Part shown: one piece after another, positions 34,966 through 48,000 of the stretch | How the letters are laid out: each line of letters begins with the position of its first letter | Numbering within the stretch: the first letter of the stretch is position 1 | Assembly (NCBI GenBank): GCA_023055505.1 | Contig: JALIRH010000018.1 | Coordinates: 13,059,646-13,123,645 of the forward strand | Direction: 5' to 3' | From: Callipepla californica brunnescens | Taxonomy: Eukaryota > Chordata > Aves > Galliformes > Odontophoridae | Length of the DNA: 64,000 nt | The notes under the pieces: model-generated | Seen by the model: the letters and a program-made list of their open reading frames with translations, nothing else | Database searches by the model: none | Told to the model about the DNA's origin: nothing | Translations under genes and position numbers: made by a program

Positions 34966-35411
34966 GCTAAATCAATAAGCAAACTGCTGTGCCATGAGAA
35001 AAAAACAACATGGTTTCCAGTTGAAAAATATAGTCATGTAGTACATGGCTTGTGCAGTAGATTTCATTAAAGAAAAGAAAGATAAGAAAAAAAAAAAAGG
35101 TCAGCACTGCCAGAACATCTTACATATCAACAAGGAGACATTCCTGGATCTAAGAGTATGTTAATACTGTTTTTATGAATGTCAGTGAGGTAAACAAAAT
35201 TTATTATACAGCTTAATCCTCTAGATAATTAAAGAAATAAAACGTTTCTTATGGTAACTTTAAAAATAGCTAGAAGTGTCTTGGGATTCAGAAAGCAGAG
35301 GGCTAGCTCAGAAAGACCTCAATCTGGATGGAGTGCAGCGGTAGCTGTGTTGTGTGACAACAATTCTGGAGGACAGAACTAACAACTGGAACAAGAAATT
35401 GATTTGTATTG

Positions 35412-35493
35412 TGGATGGGTGGATGGATGGATGGATGGATGGATGGATGGATGGATGGATGGATGGATGGATGGATGGATGGGTGGATGGATG
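35412..35493 (+). repeat. (TGGA)n tetranucleotide microsatellite, about 20 units
   Basis: Some 82 bp of TGGA units, pure in the centre with GGG variants at both ends, the longest simple repeat in the window. Probably length-polymorphic. Confidence 0.97.
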
Positions 35494-37317
35494 GCTCTCA
35501 TTAATTGTTTGAGAACTTGAAAACCTAGGAAAAATCTGGGAATGGAAAGCCTTGTGATATGTTTTTTACATGGTCTGCTTTGAAGCCAGATGAGTCTGCC
35601 CTGACAGAAGCAATCCAGGATCTGATGAAGAGAGGAAGTGTAGAGCTAGACTGCAACTTCTGGACATGCTGTATTGTTGCATTCACCCTTTAGTAGAGGC
35701 TTGAGAACTGCACCCTGGTGAATTTTTGGTGGTGTTCCTTAACAACACAGTGTGGTGAAGCAGCATGGGCATGTATCCATGTGCTTCATTAATATTTTAT
35801 TAAATAATACCTTCAGCTGGGAGTAAGATGTGTTCCCTGATTTGCCATTTATGAGGTTGGTTGACTTAAACCTATGAATAACTCATCTCTTAAGTTCCTG
35901 TGATGTCTGTAATACTACAGTAACTCCTTCTCTCAGAGCCATTTTTATAAGTGGGACAGATGTTTGAACTGTGAACTCCACTTATTTTTCTCATGATATT
36001 TTAATTGGATAGATGCGACTCTGTATTCAGAATCATCTGGGTGGTGCTTACCTCTTGCTTTCAGTTCTGTGTCTTCTTGCTTCTAAATCCTAATGTACAG
36101 CACAACAGCCACCTAACAGCCTAATCCTACTCCTGTTGGAGCTGTTAAGCTGGAAAAACTGTGCTTGAGTTCCATTTTCACACTTAGAAGGTGGATTTTG
36201 TGCCATGATGGGGTACAGACTGAAAAACACAAAATTACTATCACCCGTGAGTATAATGGGATAGGAGAATAAACTCTTTCGATACAGAAAATCACTGCAT
36301 TTTCCATCTCTTGCTGTAACAGTAGCAGATGGCATTAGTGGCCCAGAAAACACTGTCCTTTGAATAACAGTACTTGCTTTTTTTTTCTTCCATGTGTAAA
36401 AAGGTAATTTTTTAAATTCAAAAGCAGAAGGAAATCTTATTTTTTTACCAGTATTCTTCTGCTTTTCTTTTTTACGAATAAAAATGCTTCCATTTTTATA
36501 GCAGTCTATGATGTGTATTACATTGTCATTTACACCAAAAGAATTCATTATGAGTTTAAGGAAAGGTTACACATACGTACAAACACATGCACGTACATTC
36601 GTTGCTGATGAACGTGTAATGGTGCTTGAAATAAAAAAGGTCACTACTCATTTACCCATTTCCCCTCAGCAGACCTTCATTTCCTTATTTTGTTTGGTTT
36701 TAGTTTGCTGTGTGGGCTAGGCCAGTGACCCAGAAAGGAAAGGTTACATCCTGTGGTTCATAAATGTAGCTCCTGGCTTGTCTGGCAATGTGAAATGTTT
36801 GTGGCTCTCCATTACATCTGTAGCAGCTTTTTAATGAGGACAGGGTAGGAATGGAAATAGCCTCTACCACATGTTAGGGATGCATCTCAGTTGATTTTCC
36901 CTGGTCAAAAAACACGGCCTGTGCCTGTCGATCTCCTTTCAAGCAGCTTTAGGCAGGGGATTTTCTATGCCAAGAGAGCCTCCAGCATCCACAAATGGCC
37001 ACTGAAGACCTTTATCAGGGCTGACTGACCAACAGAGCACAGTCCCTGAGCACAGCTGGAGAACCGGTGCAGAGATGGACATTGCTCAGACGGGAACTTA
37101 CTTTTTTTGATAGTGATGTGTACACATGCCTTTATATGCATATTAACAATAAATATAAAATGTAAATGATAAAATCCTTATATATATGTGTTTGTTAAGA
37201 AAAAAAAAACACAAATCAGGAAATGAACTATTTTAAGAAAGGAGAAGGGGAGATTTAAATAATTTTAGGTCACTTGTCAGGTCTGTCACTGAAACATTAC
37301 ATTATTTTGTTATTTAG

Positions 37318-37407
37318 TAAGGGACAAAATAAGTAAAAAAAAAGCAAAGAATAAAATAAAAGAAATAATAAATAATTATTTAATAATAATAAAATAAAGA
37401 AAGATAC
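37318..37407 (+). repeat. A-rich AAT/AAAT low-complexity tract
   Basis: About 90 bp dominated by AAATAA, AATAAT and A runs with few C bases. Confidence 0.85.
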
Positions 37408-40400
37408 CGCTTTGTGTCTAGTAGTGTTTGGCAAAATACAAAATTATTTCTATAAACATCTCTCAGAAAAACAGTAGCATCCATGGGGTTAGCGGCATTG
37501 CAGGATTTTCTGTTTGTTTGTGTCTGAGGATGGTTTGCACCTTTTTTTCACAAAGCAAGAAGCACTGGAAAAGGGCTAGTCAACTTGTGGAGAAAATTAT
37601 TGATTTCCCCATCAGTTTAAGTGCACTGATGTGGAAAGTATGATCTCACACTTCCAAAGCATTTTTTGAATGTAAACAGCAGTGGGCATTGTCCAGCCTG
37701 TGTGCGTGTTTGCCAGGACGAGGCACCCTGGAGCCAGAATACTGTAGCAGTGGGCATAGTCTCACTGTAAAAATGGAAGAAAACTGTAATAACAGGAGTA
37801 ATACCCAGCTTCTTTGCTGTAAACATTAATAACTACGTATATAACACTGTCATGTCCAGGCACCATGGAAAGGATGAGTTTTGACACCCCTCTTGGTGAC
37901 CGGTACTGAGCAACAAGCTCCCTGGCTCCCAGCCCTCGGAACCACTCTGCAATGAGGCAATGGTTTTGGTGATTACTGTGTTTTGATCTGAGAGTGCTGT
38001 GGTAACGGGTTGCATATCACTGCACTATCATTTTATGTGATTTCCCCAACATTTATAAATAATTCAAACTTCAGGTTAGATGTGGCACATCAAAGGTGTC
38101 TTGTCACATCCCCTTGTCTTTTTACATCAAAGGAGCATTGGAGGCAGTACTGACATGTTATAGCCATTAAATAGAACACAGCATTTTGACGTGGATGACA
38201 TTAGAGAACCAGGCTTTGGCATACAATGGGAAAGTAAGAACACTGCTGATAAATCTGGTTAGAATGCTGACATCCTGAAGACAGCTGGAAACCTGTGTCG
38301 GTTTTAAAGAAGAGTAAATGCAGCCAGTGACAAGATGAAAGGGCATCGGTGGGCTGAGAGGCCAGGATTCTTCCTTGTGACCATCCCCCTTAAATAACAG
38401 GCCATTATTTTTAAACTATGACTTTAACACGTTAGCTTATGCAGAAGTGGGAATGACCACGTTTGCTGAAATGAAGCAGCATCTCAAACTCAGACTTGAA
38501 AACCAAACCAAACTCAACATTCAAATTGATTTTAAGATGTAAAACCAGAGATGTTTGAAGTTCTCTTTGACCTTCAAGCTCTTTTCTTAAATATGGGAAC
38601 AGCAGATGGTGTTGCATAATGTTTAAAGTTGCATGAACAAACACATTTAGAGATGGACGTAGTGCAGATAAAGTCTTGAAACCCTTGGGAAGACTTCTGA
38701 AGGCAGAACTGCACAATAAATAAAGCAAGTGCTCAGAAACTGATTGGCGATGGCATGTTCGCAAAACAAAACAACACACAAACAAAAAAAAGCAAACCAA
38801 ACATTTTGTTAATAGCGACAGAAAAGGCAAGGAGCCTCATCTATCCTGTGTGAAGACACCTAAACTGATTATCAGCCTCTTTATACTTGGAGAGATGTGT
38901 TATAGGCAGAAATGCCAACTTCCCTGGGCTATGGAAGGAAGTGATGCAAATGCAGCCCATGTGCAGAAACATGGTAGTGAGTAAAAATGCAGTACCTGCT
39001 GTGATAGGAGGTTCAATAGGTAACATACCCAGTTTGGAGAGGGTCTGATCAATTGATTAAAAGTCTCTCTAGCAGAGGAATCCCGTTTTCAATGAAAGCT
39101 TAAGGGATATTCAGCTGAGGCTATCTGGATATTATTAGTACAGCATGATGGCTTTTTTTAGGCATTGTAATAATTTTTGAAGCAGAGAAATGTAGATAAA
39201 AGATCTGCAGGGATCGTTGTTGTAGTCTATGGAAATGTACAGTGCTCCACTGCCCTCTTTTGCCATGTACCTGGAAGAGCAGCAGTGAAAGCACAGGTGT
39301 CATCTCAGCAACGAGCACCTTGCTCTTCTCACACACCTAACTTCTGAGATAGGCTGGGGGCCTGTTACAGTTCACGAGTTGGCCTCTGGGAATTTCCTTA
39401 TTATAAAGAAAAAAATACCGTAGAATAATAGTACTCTTCTTTTACATGACTGAGGACTTTCATACATGCAACTTTTCCACCGAATTCTTAAGCGATAATG
39501 AGAATTTGATCTCAGGAGGATTTGTTCAGAAAGTAGTGCTGAATAAAATATCCTGTAGAGATTCTGAAGAAATGGAATTAAAAAAAAAAAACAACTCATC
39601 AGGACTTGCCTTTCATGTATGTTCTACTGGGAAACAACTCAACTTTGTTATACTGCTCCTGTAGGTTAGTTTACAAAGGAGGAAATCACCCTAGCTCTTA
39701 ATTTGCTGTCAGCCTCACTTATCGGGAAAAAAAATATATAGAAAGCTCTGTGGTTATCCTTTAAAATCTTCTTGTTAGTTAACAGAGCCTACTAGAATAA
39801 TTATGTTTATAGTTACACTTTGTATTTCACTGTTGGTGATACCCTCTAGCAGCTTAAAAATAATTGTAGTTTTCCTGCCACTTTGACACTTGAAAATTAC
39901 ATACAAAAAGGATAACCTTGGGCTTATGAGGGTGGCCAACTGTTTCGACAATAGGTTTGTTTTTGTTTTCGTTTTTGCTTTTGCATGAGCATACTGACAG
40001 TGAAAACACAGCTTGTAGATTAGTTAGGGTTCCTGCAAGGTCAATAAACAATAATAATCCATCATGAATGAATTAATCCATCTTAAAGCAGAGTTACCTC
40101 CTGGGTAAACTTAGCTCTCTGCATTTTTACAGCTAGCACTTTTGTGTTTGTTCTTCTATCTTATGGGGAAAACAACCTTTTATTCATTAATTTTTTATTT
40201 TTTATTTTTTTGCAAAACAAAACAAAAACTCTATGTAGAAACAACTGAAAATGTTTATGTTTGAACATTACATTTATTCTCTAACACCATTTTATTGGAA
40301 CTTATTAAGCTGTCTATTCCAAAACATAGGCTTGCAACACCTACCTCTGTGTTCCTTTTAGTGGGAAGAAAGAATAATCTGAGGATGTATATCTGTTTTT

Positions 40401-43400
40401 TGTTCTTTTTTTTTCCCAGTCTTGTCCAGCAGCTCATCTGTAACCATGAGAAATACCCACCAAAATCTATCCAAGGGATGTTTTCACAAATTAATGAATA
40501 ACAGCTGCTCAGAGGCTGATACAGTAGAATGCCCACTGCTATGTCTGGAAAAGGAGAGTTGGATGGAAGAGCCCGGGAGGACTGTTCGGGTGGTTGAAGA
40601 GTACACGCCACTTTAGAGAGCTGGTCTGAGGTGACAAAGGTAGAGAGTAGGAGTGGACTATAAGAGTGCACAGGAGCGCTGAGGTGTCCGTAAATGGGGC
40701 TGCTCAGCCCTTTCCTCATTCAGGCTACATTTAGCCCAGCTCCACTGAATTTCCAGCATGTACATCGAGATGTCTGCCTTCTTCCCACTGAGGCTCTGGC
40801 AGGGAATGGGAGAAAACTGGGAGAAGCTTGAGGAGCCACATTGTGGGTTGATCTAAGCAGAATGAAGAAGGAGCACTAGGGCGGCCCAGCTGGGGCCATG
40901 GCACTGGGAATGAACAGGCAGCTGTTGTAACAAGGCCTCCTGACTGACACATGACATCTTCCTCAGTCCTGACAGCTTTATGATAACAAATATGGGAAGC
41001 ATGATGGGGTCTTCTCTGGACACCCTGCAGCAGAGTTTGCAGTCCAGAAGCCCTCCTACCATCTTCCAGCCATTGTTTACTATGGATACTGGTCGGTAGC
41101 TTGCCTGGTCAATAAATACAGCAAAAACTTTGCTGTGTTTCAAGCTCTAAATAGCTTTCAAGTACTGAAAAATGCTGCTTAGGACTGAAGTTACAAAAGT
41201 GGTTTTCCCATGTTTGTACATTTTTCTTTTTTTACTGTATGAAACAGTCACTGATGTTCTCCAGAAATGTCATCTTTAAACTCTGTCTCATTATGACATT
41301 TCTGCAGCTTGTATACCAGCAACCAAGGCCCCTCATCACAGTTATTTTAGGAGATATTTCATGTCTGCTCTCTATCTAGTAGCATCCTACATTTGAGAAT
41401 ACATTTAACTTGAGAAATGTACGTAGAGAAGTAGCTATAAAAATCTAATTTAATTAAGATTAGTATCGGGAAAGTATTAAAATTTTAATATTTTTGTTCT
41501 TATAATTTGGGAATGTCTATCTTCATAGATACAGATAACTCAGTAATTCTTTTCTGCGTGAGCCTGTAGCTGTAATTTACAAAGCGTTTGGATACTTGCC
41601 AACAGCTCGCATTAGCTGTAGATTTTCCTCTGATTTTTTTTCATTATGTTATACAAATTTATTTCTCTTTCAGCTATCGGATACTATATTTCATTGATCA
41701 TATTTTTTTTTCCACCTTGTGCGTCCAAATATTAGAGACAAGGACGTGTCATTTGGATTGCTGTTATTCCACCAAATGTTTTGCGTGGTTTTTTTTTTAG
41801 TTTCTTACAAATGTACAATATTCTGCGGGTGCAGCTGTGAAAAGATGAAGAGGGCAGTAGTCACGCACATCTTATTGAGCTTCAAAGGAAACTGATGCCA
41901 AACAATGTCAAGATGCCTTAGGCATCCCAGTGCATCAGGCAGAAAAAGAACAGTGATGGACAGCAAATTATTGAGGATTGAAATGTAATTTTTATATGGT
42001 CCAGCAAAAAGAGGAAAGAAGTGGGGTTATCCAGTAATCAGAGAACTGTGTATCAATTATATCAAGTTACCTAATTATAAAAAAATAGTTGGTGATCTTT
42101 AGGCCCAAATAATGTATATGTCAGAATCCTAGTCTGATCCCCTAATTAATTCTGAAAAGTTGTAACCAGTTGGGTAATGGGTGAAGAGGAACGTCTGTGA
42201 AGCTTGCTGAACAGATTCAAAAAACCCAGCAAACAAGAGAGAGAGGTGGAGAGTTCTTTAAAAAAAATAAGGAATTTCACCTTAAACATTTATTCAGTAA
42301 TGCTTAGTTGTGGTAGGAACGGATGTCTCTGAATACCCAAAGTATGAAGGAATGATGACTAGCACACCTTTACAAAAAAAAACAAACTCATGACAGATAA
42401 TGCAGTCACATTTTCTGAAGACATCACAAGGTATTACTAGAGATTAAGTGTGTCTGGAGTGTAAAAAACATTTGATAGCGTGCATCACAAAACATTAAGT
42501 TGCAGAAAAGATTGGATACAGAACAGCAAACACTTGTACCAACACTGACAAGCAGCTTACTGGAGGCCTGTAAGACGTGACAGGTGTTGGAAAAGGGACA
42601 GGCACATTTTCAGTGAAATACCTGAAGAGAAATTACAGGACATACTTTGTCTAACATACATGATAGGTAGCCTGCTTTGATTACAGATTCCTCTGGACAT
42701 GAACATATTCAGTCTCTTATTTTCTTGGTCTGTGGTAGACTTTGTTGCCTACACGACGGTAATGAACAGGGATTAAAAACATGAGGATATCTTTTGCAAA
42801 TTTTTATCTCCCTATTTGCAAGTCAGATTTTGTAGCATGGAATTTTGTTTCATCTCTAATAATGCTCAGAGTATTTTTCCAGTGGATCTCTGACGTGGGA
42901 TTCATAAAGACTGTTTTTAGGAAGGCCACTCTTCCTCAGATCTATTTTGAGTGAATACAGGCAGTTTCTATTCATCATCTAATTTAGCTGCTTTAGGTCA
43001 CCATCTAGAAAGGTCTGCTGCTCTCCATCAGCTAAGCAGCTTGGAGATGTTACTCTTAGGCTAATCAAAGTCAGCTAAATGAGTCCTAGACCTGATGAAG
43101 CCAGTTAAAGCCTTCTTAGATTATATCTGACTGAGATTCGGGTAAATGTGACACAGTTCTGCAACACTGAGATAACTCACAGGGGCTGAGTTCCATGAAA
43201 TGGTCTGAATTTAACATCAAAAGCAGGAGGTCAGCTGTTATTCTTCGGAGAAATAAGCAAGTACACAGCTTTTTGTGCCCTATGTCCATTAGCAGCACTA
43301 ATAGGAAAATTTCAGCTACCTTTAAATGCAGAGTTTGTCAACTCCTGAAGTTCAAGCAGAGTGGAAATAAACATTTCCAGGCAATCAATATCTCAAGCTG

Positions 43401-44966
43401 GGGTAGTAGATTGGACTCTGGCAGAAGTGAAAACTATCCTCCATAGTATTCTGCGAAGCATTCAGAAAGCCACGTTACTCACAATGTCTACTGCAGTTAT
43501 CATCCTCTGGCACCGATGAAAAATGCAAAGTGGAAGGATGCAGTGCCTGAGCTGTGACTGTATGAGATAGCCGTTGTGCATCGGTGGTTGCTTGGTGATT
43601 AAATAAAATAAAAAGGCAAGCATAATCAAGTGGCTCATACCTTTCAGCGGAATGTGTCAATAACAGCATCTCTGCAGAGGTGGCAAGTGATAAGAGCACA
43701 GAAGTGACTTGGGAACAAAAATGATAATAACTTAACATCACTGCATGACTAGACAAACAAAAAAGATTCCCAGGGAGCCCACTTGTTCACAGGACTTTAA
43801 TATCAAATCCAGAAAATCACAACCATCAACATTATTTGCTGATAAGACAGTTGTCTGGCACAGAGAAAACTAAAGATCTTTGAATTATCAGCTTGTACAA
43901 AAAGATGTTATACGAACCCAGAACAGAAAGACAGAGGTTCTTAGAATTGCTATGGGGACTGTCACCAAAGCCTCTAGGATCTGGGCTTTACAAATCAGTG
44001 CCCAGTGTTTTAGAAAGGCTCGTTTTTAAAGACACTGATAAGACCATTACATTGTCTTCCTACCCACTTACCTGCCTGTGATCAAGTATACTCTGTCAGT
44101 CTTGTATGTGTAGTAAGAACAAAACCGGCAAAAGACCCAACAACATGTGAAAATGTGAAGAACAGTGAGGGGAAGATGGATTTTCATTCTGTTTTCTCTT
44201 CAAGGGATGACATTTAGCAACTGAAACACCACTGCAAGTGTCTGCAGAGGGCAGTGGAGCAAGCTTCTGGTTGTACCGTGCACTGTCTGGAGCCCGGCAT
44301 GGGTATGAAAGCATGGCACTTACTTCCTTTTTGCATCCTTATTTCTGAAATAAATATTCACACAGAGAAAGAATGATGATGTTTTAACATGGGACGCACT
44401 ATGCAAGTCAACAGGTAATTTCTCCCTACCTGCTGTTAGTTTATTTCTATAATGCACAGGGTAGGTGGCAGCTAATCCTGTTGCGTTGAAATGAAGACTT
44501 ACCCAGTCTGATGTTCAGGTGATGGTGAAGAGTGGCCTCTCCCTACAACAGACATCCAGCTTCCCTTGGGTTCTGGCAACCCAGCCGAGCCAGCAGCGGC
44601 AGGGAGGCACGGGGCCGGTGGCAGGAGCAGGTGCCTGGCAGAGCCTCCAGAGGGAGATGCTGCCCCGCAGACGGGATGCCCTCCATGGGAAGACACCTGA
44701 GGGCCCCGAGCTGCTGCGTTCTGCTGAAGGCGGTCAGTGAGGTCGTGGACTTAGAGAGGTGGCTTGGCCGCACTGCCGAGGTCTGGGCATGAGCAAAGTG
44801 CCGCTTTGACTCATGACTCTGGCTCTTCGGGTTTGCAGTACTGATGCATACATCTGGGGCTGTTTTTCCTCCCCCATGCTCACGTTGTTGCTGCTTCAAG
44901 TGTCGTTGACACATGGAAGATGAGAATTTAATGAGGCATGCATCTTTGGCATTAAATTACTTTTAT

Positions 44967-45020
44967 GAAAAAAAAAAAAAAACCCTAAAAAACAAATTAA
45001 AAAAAACCCCACAAACAAAA
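44967..45020 (+). repeat. Poly-A tract with A-rich continuation
   Basis: Fifteen A bases followed by ACCCTAAAA-, ACAAATTAAAA- and CCCCACAAAC-type sequence. No LINE body or retrocopy is recognisable on its 5' side, so I call it only low complexity. Confidence 0.85.
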
Positions 45021-48000
45021 CCACTTTAAAGTGGCACTTCCTTGAGGTAGCCGAGCACCTGGATAAGACTTGATATCAAGACAAGTCAGGGCATTGGGCT
45101 GTCTCTGCAAAGAGGATCTTTCCAGCATGGTGTGAGGTAGGTCAAGCTCTCTGCCCCATGATGGCCTACTGAGGAGCAGCACCTCGATGGTCTATTTGAG
45201 GAACACCTTGTGCTTTTCGGGACTGTGTAGTTGAGAATTTCTACAATGGAGAATATGTCTGCTCTTCTTGATGGCTTCCTCAGGTATAGGCTGTTTACTG
45301 AAGTCCTGCTCGGAAGCAAGAATATCATTGCCTACTCAGTCATTTGGCAAAACACTGAGAATCCCACCATCAGCGGTCAGCTTTTCAATGTGTGTCCTTG
45401 CTAAATGCATTTGCTCAGATAAGCTTGTTAAACTATGGAGACTGACATTTGCTCCTGCAGAGAGCTGCCTATATTTGGGAGAGTTATCAGATATTAGAAT
45501 GGTTCATCTGCTACTTCAGGATGGCAGTCAGTTGTGCTTCAAGTCAAATCAAACAGTTGCTGTTGGCATGAAAAACAGGGAAGGCAGGCGGAGTAAGAGG
45601 AAGGACACCTTATAATTAAAATCAAGCTCTATCTTATGCCTTACTTCATTAGACTACTGAGGAAAATAGCAGTTTCTCCTTCCAAATATTTAGACTCTGC
45701 AAGTAATATTCAGCTATAGCAACACAGCTTTAGAATAAGCAAGAGCTAGCATTACAGAAGGAAGATTAGGCAAGTATTTTTAAATGTTCTTAATCTTTAA
45801 TGGCACCATAATCTTTGAAGAAATTCTCTGCATGTCTCAAAACTTTGACATGGGCATAGTCCTGAAGTGGCAGCTGACCTGCAAGTGTGATGTTGCCTAG
45901 CAATTCTTCGCCATCGGACAAAATGGAGAAGTGGGTTAGAGTGATTTATGCAGGGAAAGAGATAAATGCTAATTTTCTCCAGAAGATTCTAGTTTCTGTG
46001 GTTATTAGGAAGGTAATAACCTCTTCCTTTTTTATTTTTTCTTTAACAAGTCAAAAAGCATTTTGATGTGGAAATCATCACTCCGAAGACTATGAGAAAG
46101 CAAATGGATTTTCTTCTAAAACATGAACTTAACAGATAGTTGACATAACTGATGAGTCTAGAGGGAAAGAATAATAGAGAGAACCTTCTGCGGAAATTTT
46201 CAAAGTCTTTTTGAGTCCTGGATCAGTTATCAGTGCCCTGCCCCTGCCCATAAGTCTTTGCATGAGGGATGTTGAACCTGCTCAGTGTCCAGCTCAAAAG
46301 GCAGTAGCCCATCTGAAATCACAGCAGGACCCAGGCTTGTATTAACTCCTAACATCCTGAGATGTGTGAGTCAGAAGAAGTTCATGGGCTGACCATTTCA
46401 GGTAATTGGGGAGCTCCTGTACCAACGAAATGTTGTGAAAAGGGGACACCTTGAATTTAGACATGTGGCAGCAGAGGTTGAGAGTTGGATGGAGCTAAAA
46501 AGCTTCTTTCTCTCTCCTCAATAAGTGATGCACTTATTGTGCCCATACAGCATCAGGAAGTGGGAAGCATTTTGCTTTGTCTTGATTGCCATTCCAGAGT
46601 GATCTCTTATGGGGTGTGAGTGGTAGTGTGAAAACTTGATCTAAGAGATACTTTTGGTTATGCTGTAGGAAATGCAGATTGCAGTGATGCCTTCTGGCAT
46701 ACTTTGCGGCTGATGGAACACCTTTCTACTGTATGTGGTAGAGGCGCTTTCTCTTGATTTTCCCAGAGATTTTACCTCTCTTTCAAATCACAAGAACAGC
46801 AGCTGTGACTCCACCTCCTCACAGTGCCTTAAAAACATCAATAGCCCTGTAGTTACTGCACTTCCAGTGTGTCAGTGCTACAGGCGTGACAAGCCTCTCT
46901 GTGTAAAATACACGTTCCCTGTATTCACCCCCGCTCTTGGTACTGCATGAAACCCACGTGAACTCTCACTTCTAAAGATTTCTGTATGAAATCAAAGCTG
47001 CACTCTAATTGTCTGAGTTTGCGGTAGCCACCGACTAAGAGATGCAGAGTATTTGCTGTCTGAGACGACGCATGAACTGCAGTGTACATAGACGTTGAGA
47101 ACTGAAGCATAGCACTGCTTAGAGTAGGTGGAATATTCAGGAATAATGAGTATATCGTGTTATGGATTTGCAGGGAAGATATTACCAAATGTAGTAGTTG
47201 CCCTTAGAAATTAAGAACAATAGCTTTTTCTTTGTTGGATATTTTAGCACGCAGTCAAAGAGCGAAAATTTAATTCTTCTTTCACTTAATCTGGCAATCT
47301 GACACTTCTACAACCAATGACAAATGAATTCCCAGGCATATTATTTAAGTGGAGAGGTTGCTGTTATCTTTTTGAAATGTCAGAATGCTTGTCTGAGGAA
47401 TACAGATCCTCCTCTCCTATAAATGGCATTAATTATGTGATAGCAAGATGCAAACGGTGAAATAAAAACTCCTTTGTGCAATAAACAACTCTGAATCATA
47501 AACCATCACTTTATACAAATATCCAAAAAGTTTTCAGCACATCTGTGTTTGACCTCTTAATAAAGGCAGTGGTACTTCTGCTTTCCAGGCAACTGATTTT
47601 TGCTCATCTCTCGAGAGGTGAAAATGAAACAACAGTGATTTCTTACTACTGCTTCAGAGCATTATGGAAAGAAAATAATCAGAACGCATAGCTTCAGGAA
47701 ATTACCAACTGCTATTATGAGAATAACTGAAAATATTTCAGAATCCCCCACCGTTACAAATGAGACTGCTTGCCAGTGTACCATTTTAATGGTAATTTCA
47801 AGAGGAGACAGACTGACGACACATATCATGACAGGGAGATCAGAGCTGCATCCAAGAGAGAGAGCATTTTCAGTCAGGAAGCTGTGGGAGAGTCTCACAG
47901 TTGTTTTTTTTTTCAGATAAGTAGCATAAGCAAAACGAAAATGTGAAAATTAAATTAAAATGCGGCATAAAAATTTGTGTTGTAAGTAATGTACTGAAAA

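Noticed and set aside
36090..36548. 152-codon minus-strand frame
   Set aside because: Lys-rich low-complexity start and no domain, with no splice or promoter context.
40255..40719. 154-codon minus-strand frame
   Set aside because: No motif, partly reading through T-rich sequence, and overlapped by opposite-strand frames.
44967..45020. Poly-A tract as the tail of a processed retrocopy
   Set aside because: No gene-like sequence, poly(A) signal or target duplication could be found around it.
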